A DNA stretch of 64,000 nt from DASPPK01 sp964399235 (lineage in GTDB: Archaea; Thermoproteota; Bathyarchaeia; Bathyarchaeales; Bathycorpusculaceae): the NCBI GenBank assembly GCA_964399235.1, contig CAYNQC010000002.1, positions 7,599-71,598 of the forward strand, written 5' to 3'. Below are positions 58,513 to 64,000 of this stretch, piece by piece. The translations under genes were made by a program, and so were the position numbers. The stretch's first letter is position 1. Each line of letters begins with the position of its first letter. The notes under the pieces are model-generated. The model did no database searches. It was not told where the DNA came from and saw only the letters and a program-made list of their open reading frames with translations.

Positions 58513-60302
58513 TACCTTCTCCTGCTAAGCGTGTCTACCGCTAGCCGTAATTCATGTATCTCTGAGGGGCCAGTCCCCTGCAAGGCTATTTGCCAATAAA
58601 TCGACGTGACTCCCTTCCCTACCTTTATCACCCCGTCGCGATAGGAATTCCTGGTTATATCCGTCAACGTGTAATCCCATTCTTGCTTGCGCCCATATCT
58701 ATCTGACACCAGTTGCAAATTGGTGACCCCTTGAGTTCTTCCCTGGACGCTCACATCCTGTACGCGCTTAAGCTTTTCGCTTCCCATATTTGAAAACCCA
58801 GTCCTAAGCTCCCAGGTTACTGCCCCATCGTCATCCTCGACGGAGTCCATTGCGTATAGGCCATCCGGGCCTACTAAGTACAAAGTTCCCCTGTACTCTG
58901 CCAGTCCTGAGATAACTGGGGTCATGGTGTAGGTGCTAAATGCCCCTGTCTCGGCATTCGTGACAATCAGCACCTGATAGGCGCTATCAGAAATAGAATC
59001 GCCCGCAATAACTGAGTCTGACAATACCCCGGCGAGGGTCAATGCCCCGGACAGGGAATCACTAACTGAAATACTATTCGATAAAGCGGGTGTGGCGGAT
59101 GTAATCGTGCCAGATAGGCTTTTTGAAACATTCAGCGTATCTGAGAAGCCTGTGCTGTAAACAGAAACTACCCCAGCTAAGGAATCGGTCACTGACAGCG
59201 AGTTTGTGGTGCTTGCGATTGCCCCGGCATCGAGGGATTCGCTGACTGTTACTGTATTAGACAGGCTGGCTATAAAGCGTGCGGATGATGCTATTAGATC
59301 ATTGAGCGTTACCGTATCAATCAGATGACTCGTGAACGTGCTGGCAAGCGATGAAGACAGGCTTATTGTGTCAGTCGATACTCCCTGCACATGGACGCCA
59401 GTTGAGTCCGAAAATGATAGGGTATCTGCAGCCCTTTGTGCTATCGACAAGGCCCCTCTGATTGCGTCAGAGGCCGTTATTAACTCTACCGTAGTCTTAG
59501 TGTCAACCCCGGAAATAGAATCAGAGAAGGAGACGGACTGTGCGGTTGAGTTGTACCATATTGGGACTGATAGCGGATCATCAATATTGATGGTATCAGC
59601 AAAAACTATAGCCTCCCCAACGCTCATTTGCTGAGACATTAATACCGAATCAGAAAGACTATAGAATTCCCAATAATTTAATATTTCTGCGTAATTGATA
59701 ACGTCAGACGAGGACTCCTCTACGGCTACCGAACTTTCCCACGCCTCGAATCCGCTTGGCGGCGAGTATGAGAAATCTGCTGTTTTAAATCGCCCTGTCC
59801 AACTTGTTTCGCTCGGCGAAGTCCCGCTCGTAAGCATCGGGAAGAGCGTGCCTGTGGCCTCCGTAAAATGGGCTCCAGTGCCGGCGGCGGGGTTCCCGCT
59901 ATCGAACCATGTGTTATTCCGGCCAAACCATATCTTACCTGTGTCTATATCGACAGCTACTTGTGCGACATAGCCATTTTCCCAAGCCGAGCCTCCTCCG
60001 CAGTAATCGCCGCTTCCTGATTCTCCAGAATGGTACTTGAAGCCATCTCTGGTTCGGCCGAGGCCATAGATGTCATCACCAACACGGGCGTTGCCCAACC
60101 CTGCCGCGCTGGTTCCAACCCCAATGGAGCTGGTGCCATGGCCGTCTCCTGAAGTCATTACGACCTCAAAGTACCATTTCCCGCTAGAGTGCGAGCTGGC
60201 AGCCCTAACCCCGTTGTATCCGGCGCTGGTGCTGGCAATTAAATTTCCACCAGACAAGGTAATGCCTGATGTTTTGTCCGATGGGGACCAAGTAACTGCC
60301 AT
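58512..60302 (-). CDS. SPRY-domain fibre protein with repetitive Ser-rich stalk
   Basis: 596 residues. Residues ~1-195 fit a SPRY/B30.2 fold (SGKWYFEVVMTSGDGHGTSSIGVG, GYVAQVAVDIDTGKIWFGRNNTWFDSGNP). Then ~230 residues repeat SDSLSG/SVSDSL-type units about 24 residues apart, a likely elongated beta stalk. The end is alpha/beta. This is a candidate receptor-binding fibre; the repeats resemble surface adhesins. Confidence 0.75.
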   Translation of the reverse strand: MAVTWSPSDKTSGITLSGGNLIASTSAGYNGVRAASSHSSGKWYFEVVMTSGDGHGTSSIGVGTSAAGLGNARVGDDIYGLGRTRDGFKYHSGESGSGDYCGGGSAWENGYVAQVAVDIDTGKIWFGRNNTWFDSGNPAAGTGAHFTEATGTLFPMLTSGTSPSETSWTGRFKTADFSYSPPSGFEAWESSVAVEESSSDVINYAEILNYWEFYSLSDSVLMSQQMSVGEAIVFADTINIDDPLSVPIWYNSTAQSVSFSDSISGVDTKTTVELITASDAIRGALSIAQRAADTLSFSDSTGVHVQGVSTDTISLSSSLASTFTSHLIDTVTLNDLIASSARFIASLSNTVTVSESLDAGAIASTTNSLSVTDSLAGVVSVYSTGFSDTLNVSKSLSGTITSATPALSNSISVSDSLSGALTLAGVLSDSVIAGDSISDSAYQVLIVTNAETGAFSTYTMTPVISGLAEYRGTLYLVGPDGLYAMDSVEDDDGAVTWELRTGFSNMGSEKLKRVQDVSVQGRTQGVTNLQLVSDRYGRKQEWDYTLTDITRNSYRDGVIKVGKGVTSIYWQIALQGTGPSEIHELRLAVDTLSRRR

Positions 60303-60375
60303 GATTATGCTCCAGGTAAGCCGGTAACTAACTTTGTCGCCGGCTGTTTATCCCAGCATGACTATCCCTCGACTG

Positions 60376-60978
60376 TTAGGCGTTTGCCAAAGTCATGGTG
60401 TACTTGACGCCAAGGGTGTCGCCAGCCGTGGACAGGGTGCGCACTGATCCATATTTGGCGGCCGATAACAGAACCCCCGTGGTTGCGCTCTTGGTCGAAG
60501 TTGAAAGCAGGCCAACCCCCCAGATAGTCACTGCATCAGTAGCCGCAGTAAAAGTGGCTGGGCTTACAGTATTGTTGGTTGACTTAGAGGCTGGGGTCGC
60601 TTCTACGAAAGCCACCCGCGTAGTCTCAGAGTAATGAGTGTTGGTTAATTCAGTTTGCGTAGCTGTAAAATTAGCGGCAGTCAGTGTATCTACAACGGCA
60701 ACGTTCCCGGAGAATGGCGCCACGTAGAAAGTGGTGTACACCGTCCCGTTAGCGATGCCGGCCGACAATAGATAGTTTGCGCCTTCCGTTGTAATCAGGT
60801 TTGGCGTAGCTACAACCCCCTTTCCATCATTAGCGAATGTCTCATAAATGCCGCTAATACGCGCATGGGAGATTAGAATGTCACCATCGTCGTTCCGCTC
60901 CCATTTGTGGTTGCGGAAAAAGCGAGCCAGTTCTTTCCAGTGGCGGGGGGCCAAGGAAGCCAGGAAGTCTTTAATCAT
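60376..60978 (-). CDS. Tail-associated structural protein
   Basis: 200 residues from ATG 60978 (GAGG upstream). Helical basic N-terminus (LAPRHWKELARFFRNHKWERN), then a Thr/Ala-rich beta region with repeated TxTxAxxT motifs, common in phage structural proteins. An upstream start at 61050 lacks a ribosome site. Confidence 0.62.
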   Translation of the reverse strand: MIKDFLASLAPRHWKELARFFRNHKWERNDDGDILISHARISGIYETFANDGKGVVATPNLITTEGANYLLSAGIANGTVYTTFYVAPFSGNVAVVDTLTAANFTATQTELTNTHYSETTRVAFVEATPASKSTNNTVSPATFTAATDAVTIWGVGLLSTSTKSATTGVLLSAAKYGSVRTLSTAGDTLGVKYTMTLANA

Positions 60979-61076
60979 CTCGATAACCTCTACATGATGC
61001 CTCTCGGCATTAATGAAAATAACAAATACAACCCTGCTTTTGCATGGCAAGTATTGGCTTGCGCTTTCCTCCTATC

Positions 61077-62432
61077 TCAAGTAATCCCGTCAGAATAGGA
61101 GATGCTGTCAGCGGCGATCAAAAAGATAGCAGAAGTCATTTGTTCTGAGTAACTATATGCATCGGCAGAGATCGCAAAAGACTCTCCACGGGATGTCTCG
61201 TCCATAGACAGCATGCTTCCGCTAATGGGAGACGGGCTCGCCAAAATCGACACAAGTTGCCGCATTCCTTCGTGTGCTCTGTAGCATCCATAAAATGTCC
61301 CGGCTTCCCCGGCCGAATATCTCTCTTGGCCAGGGCGAATAACTGCCCCCCCTGGTTTCCCTATACACAGGAACCCATTAGTGTCCCACCAAAAGCACTG
61401 CCTATAGACGCCCGCCCCTTGCCCGCTAAACAGGTCGCTAGGGAGATCGCCTGCCATGCCCAGCACGGCCCCAGAAGACGCTACCTGTCGTTGCGTCATC
61501 GCCTCAAGGCTATTCCCTTGCAAGAAGTAAGTCTTATCTGCGAGCCCCACGTAAATCCCATCTTCAACAGCCCCCAGCATCGTTACCAAAGACTCAAATT
61601 GAAGATAATTCTCGTGGGGGAATACCCAATGCGGGGACTTTTCAGAGGTAAACCATACTATTTTGCCAGATGATCCTAGCAATCGTCCCCTGAACGCCGT
61701 CAGCGCCTGCGTAGGGAGCGGCTTGACAGCCAGCATAGACTCCAGAGGCTTCCCGGTAATTGAGGCGTTAATGGGCACCACAGAGCCTGGAGATGCCACT
61801 GCTGCCCTTCTTAGTTCATGGTGCTCCCCATAAACTCTGGTTACGTAAAGCGCGAATCCATAGCCAGACGCAGACGGGGCTGTAACCTGAATGCCGCCTC
61901 CTTCCTGGACGGTTACGCTGACCGGCTCGCCAGCCCCAGACTCCAGGCCGGTAAAATCCTGGACTGCGGTCATCGTCACTTGATAGTCCCCGGCAGCAAA
62001 CCCGCCAGTGGCGGTTACTGCGACAGGCGGCATAGCCGGAATCGCCAGCCCCCATGATCCAAGGATTCCATTGGCCAGGATACGGCCCACGGTAAATCCA
62101 TCAGACCAAAAAATCTCGTCGTTAAGTAGCGCGTACACGACAGGGCCTGCTGCTGCAGTGAGGACTGAAAGGGACTCATCTGAATTTAGCCGGCATAGCT
62201 GGCCGTCTCTCACTAGCAGTCCAAAGTAGTGGTTGGCAGGCGCATATAGGGAATGGCAGGCTCCTCCCAATACCTGTCGAACACCGTCCCTGCATTTTAG
62301 TCCCCCGTCCCTGGTTACATCAAGGTTATTGATCGACCTCGCAGCGCCAGCCAAAACAGCATACTCTCTGGACCGGTTATCTATACCGGCAGGGAACCTT
62401 ATTGAATTTTCGGGTTTCTTCTGCTCGGCCAT
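61077..62432 (-). CDS. Tail protein (possible beta-propeller type)
   Basis: 451 residues. N-terminal PENSIRFPAGIDNRSREYAVLAGAARSINNLDVTRDGGLKCRDGVRQ is common to large tail proteins of podoviruses near the adaptor/nozzle. Beta-rich, Gly/Ser/Thr loops; its C-terminus ends in a Ser/Tyr repeat (YSYSEQM, ISYSDGIT) like that of the 58512-60302 fibre stalk. Probably part of the tail nozzle. Confidence 0.68.
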   Translation of the reverse strand: MAEQKKPENSIRFPAGIDNRSREYAVLAGAARSINNLDVTRDGGLKCRDGVRQVLGGACHSLYAPANHYFGLLVRDGQLCRLNSDESLSVLTAAAGPVVYALLNDEIFWSDGFTVGRILANGILGSWGLAIPAMPPVAVTATGGFAAGDYQVTMTAVQDFTGLESGAGEPVSVTVQEGGGIQVTAPSASGYGFALYVTRVYGEHHELRRAAVASPGSVVPINASITGKPLESMLAVKPLPTQALTAFRGRLLGSSGKIVWFTSEKSPHWVFPHENYLQFESLVTMLGAVEDGIYVGLADKTYFLQGNSLEAMTQRQVASSGAVLGMAGDLPSDLFSGQGAGVYRQCFWWDTNGFLCIGKPGGAVIRPGQERYSAGEAGTFYGCYRAHEGMRQLVSILASPSPISGSMLSMDETSRGESFAISADAYSYSEQMTSAIFLIAADSISYSDGIT

Positions 62433-63173
62433 TTATTTTATTCCTTGGGTCGCCACACGCGATATTGCTGAAGTTAGCCCTGGCGCACCACACTCTATGA
62501 GTGGTTCTGCATCATCAAATGATAGCACTCGGTCGCTACAATGGCCTATCAGCTTAGAGGCATCATGGTCTACTTGCGGGGGGAACCCGGCTTTTGTGGC
62601 TCGTCGGCAAAACATGATGTCTTCACTGAAGGGGATTTTTTTATCTGGGTCCCAGATTGGCATAAACCATGGGGCTGGGATAGCCTCGAACACCTTTCGC
62701 TCAATCAGCGCGATACCGAATCCAACTCCATAGGCATTTTCAAGCCCAGCGGACTGATCATCAGTAACCATGAGCCCATCAAGGTCCTCTCGGCTTGCCG
62801 TGAAATGATGGGGAGGCTTCCGCCGTGGATAGTTGCAGGCTACGAATGGCGCTTTCCGCCGGATAAGGCAAAAGATAGCTTCTGGAATGAACACCATGTC
62901 GTCATCAAGGAATAAGATATGGGTGGCCTCCATGCCAAGAGCCTTTTTGCTCAACTGCTCTCGGTTGTCATGGGTAACTGACCCATCCCCCATAATGAGC
63001 GCCACATCCCAATCCGTGAGTACGCTATCTCCGCGCAAAGCAAGCGCAAGCTGGATTGCAGAAAACACGAAGCCAGGCGTTGGATGTCCGTCCGTGGGGA
63101 CGCAAATAGCCAGCCTGTTTCTTTCGATAGGAGGAGCGGGCCGGTGATGTTGCCGGCAACCCAAGCCAAGCAT
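62433..63173 (-). CDS. GT-A type glycosyltransferase
   Basis: 246 residues from ATG 63173; in-frame TTG 63257 is an alternative start. RLAICVPTDGHPTPGF opens a Rossmann-like GT-A domain, THILFLDDDMVFIPEAI contains the DxD metal motif and SEDIMFCRRATKAGF the acceptor-side ED. It would transfer a sugar, in phages often to virion protein, DNA or host surface. Location among tail genes makes fibre or capsid glycosylation or host receptor alteration plausible. Confidence 0.82.
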   Translation of the reverse strand: MLGLGCRQHHRPAPPIERNRLAICVPTDGHPTPGFVFSAIQLALALRGDSVLTDWDVALIMGDGSVTHDNREQLSKKALGMEATHILFLDDDMVFIPEAIFCLIRRKAPFVACNYPRRKPPHHFTASREDLDGLMVTDDQSAGLENAYGVGFGIALIERKVFEAIPAPWFMPIWDPDKKIPFSEDIMFCRRATKAGFPPQVDHDASKLIGHCSDRVLSFDDAEPLIECGAPGLTSAISRVATQGIK

Positions 63174-63296
63174 AGACTGCAACAATTTCAAGACCGCAAC
63201 CTCTCGACTATCAAATTTATAACGTTTTCTGCTCTTGTGATCATTTACGTATCTCAAATTTTACAACTGGGAAGTAGAATGTCTTTGGGAAGCGTC

Positions 63297-63842
63297 TTAC
63301 TGTATAGGACCAATGCCCCTAGGCGAGCCCTCAGTAACCGGCGTCAATTTTCTGACCGTGAACGGTACTTCCGGCATGAAGAAATTGACGGGGAATAGTT
63401 GCTGCCAGGCATTGCACGAATACGTGACCCTCACCCTGGCAACGCAGATGCCGCCATCGAGAACATCCGTGGGCACCAGAAAATGCAGTTCGTAGTCGAA
63501 GCGGCCAATCCCTAGCGTCGTTGGCGTGGTGAGAATGTCGCGGTTGCCGCAGGCGCCGCCCAGGGTGCGAGTGACCGTACCCTGGCAGTTGCGGGTCTTG
63601 TGGATATTCAGCACCAGCCTGAACTCCTCGCCGGGAGCCACCACCGGGGTCAGCACTTTTATCCCTTCTATGTCGTAGGGCAGCTCATTGTCGAACGTCC
63701 ACGCCAGGATTACGTACAAGCCCGCGATCAGCGCCAGTCCGTAGCCTATTTTGATTATCACCGTAACTATTTCTCTCACGGCTAGACACACCTCGCAGGC
63801 AGTGTCGAACCAATCCCGCGCCCGGCAAGCCCATTTGCTCAT
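63297..63842 (-). CDS. Membrane-anchored protein with beta domain
   Basis: 181 residues from ATG 63842, which overlaps the upstream stop as ATGA. A hydrophobic helix TVIIKIGYGLALIAGLYVILAW (about residues 27-48) is followed by a ~120-residue beta domain with three pairs of Cys (GACGNRD, GGICVA, TYSCNAW) probably outside the membrane. No catalytic motif. Candidate superinfection-exclusion or lysis-associated protein. Confidence 0.62.
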   Translation of the reverse strand: MSKWACRARDWFDTACEVCLAVREIVTVIIKIGYGLALIAGLYVILAWTFDNELPYDIEGIKVLTPVVAPGEEFRLVLNIHKTRNCQGTVTRTLGGACGNRDILTTPTTLGIGRFDYELHFLVPTDVLDGGICVARVRVTYSCNAWQQLFPVNFFMPEVPFTVRKLTPVTEGSPRGIGPIQ

Positions 63843-64000
63843 TGACCCAGCCATCGTTGCCCCACCTCTTTGATCGTTGAATACAGGCCCATGACCGCGA
63901 TGATCCCGCCAGCCAACCAGACCAGCGCCAGCCTCACTCCGCTCAGCTTGGCGAAAGTCTCGGCAATGCCGCCTTTAACATGGCGCCCCCGCTCATCAAT
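63839..64000 (-). CDS. Partial membrane protein (C-terminal end)
   Basis: The frame enters from the window edge and ends at 63839: ...ETFAKLSGVRLALVWLAGGIIAVMGLYSTIKEVGQRW. One hydrophobic span. Directly coupled by ATGA to the following membrane-anchored protein. Its start lies outside the window. Confidence 0.55.
   Translation of the reverse strand: MDERGRHVKGGIAETFAKLSGVRLALVWLAGGIIAVMGLYSTIKEVGQRWLGQ

Noticed and set aside
1..64000. tRNA genes, integrase, insertion sequences
   Set aside because: Read for cloverleaf-like stems, tyrosine or serine recombinase motifs and transposase motifs; none convincing. A tool search could still find a diverged tRNA.

Overview
This window is most of the genome of a tailed double-stranded DNA bacteriophage, or of a prophage. 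I read the tail as short (podovirus-like): there is a large portal, a major capsid protein, an adaptor-like protein and a very large multi-domain virion-type protein, but no recognisable tape measure, sheath or major tail tube gene. Base composition is moderately GC-rich. Strong AAGGAG-type ribosome sites, a GH19 endolysin and RecE/RecT-like recombination genes fit a Gram-negative, probably gammaproteobacterial, host. The host cannot be named from the sequence. Both ends cut through genes on the minus strand, so the genome continues on both sides.

Layout. (1) 1-9.6 kb, leftward: lysis genes (holin-like, GH19 endolysin), many small overlapping genes, a DGQHR-type protein, and replication genes of the lambda P/O kind (7615-9611). 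(2) 9.6-10.45 kb: a regulatory hub with an iteron-like array, two opposed terminators, nested inverted repeats, a small HTH repressor with a probably leaderless mRNA, and divergent promoters. (3) 10.47-17.3 kb, rightward: early genes including an exonuclease and RecT, then small unknown genes separated by unusual G-rich pentamer-like spacers; one gene is split by a compact group I intron. (4) 17.7-23.9 kb, leftward: about 17 small accessory genes and a DUF932 protein, with repeated hairpin-plus-AAGGAG leaders. (5) 24.1-53.5 kb, rightward late genes: small terminase, large terminase with two inteins, portal, GroES-like protein, scaffold, capsid, and an 11-kb gene for a 3668-residue polyvalent protein. 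(6) 53.8-64 kb, leftward: tail and fibre-type structural genes, a GT-A glycosyltransferase and membrane proteins.

The most striking theme is the load of selfish elements and how they are housed. The terminase carries an intein with a zinc-finger HNH endonuclease written in a different reading frame, plus a LAGLIDADG intein. The polyvalent gene stays open across an antisense HNH gene and across two small +1-frame genes. A group I intron and a free-standing endonuclease VII-type gene complete the set. This genes-inside-genes arrangement, and the G-rich spacer family with four covarying hairpins, are the best candidates for something not yet described.
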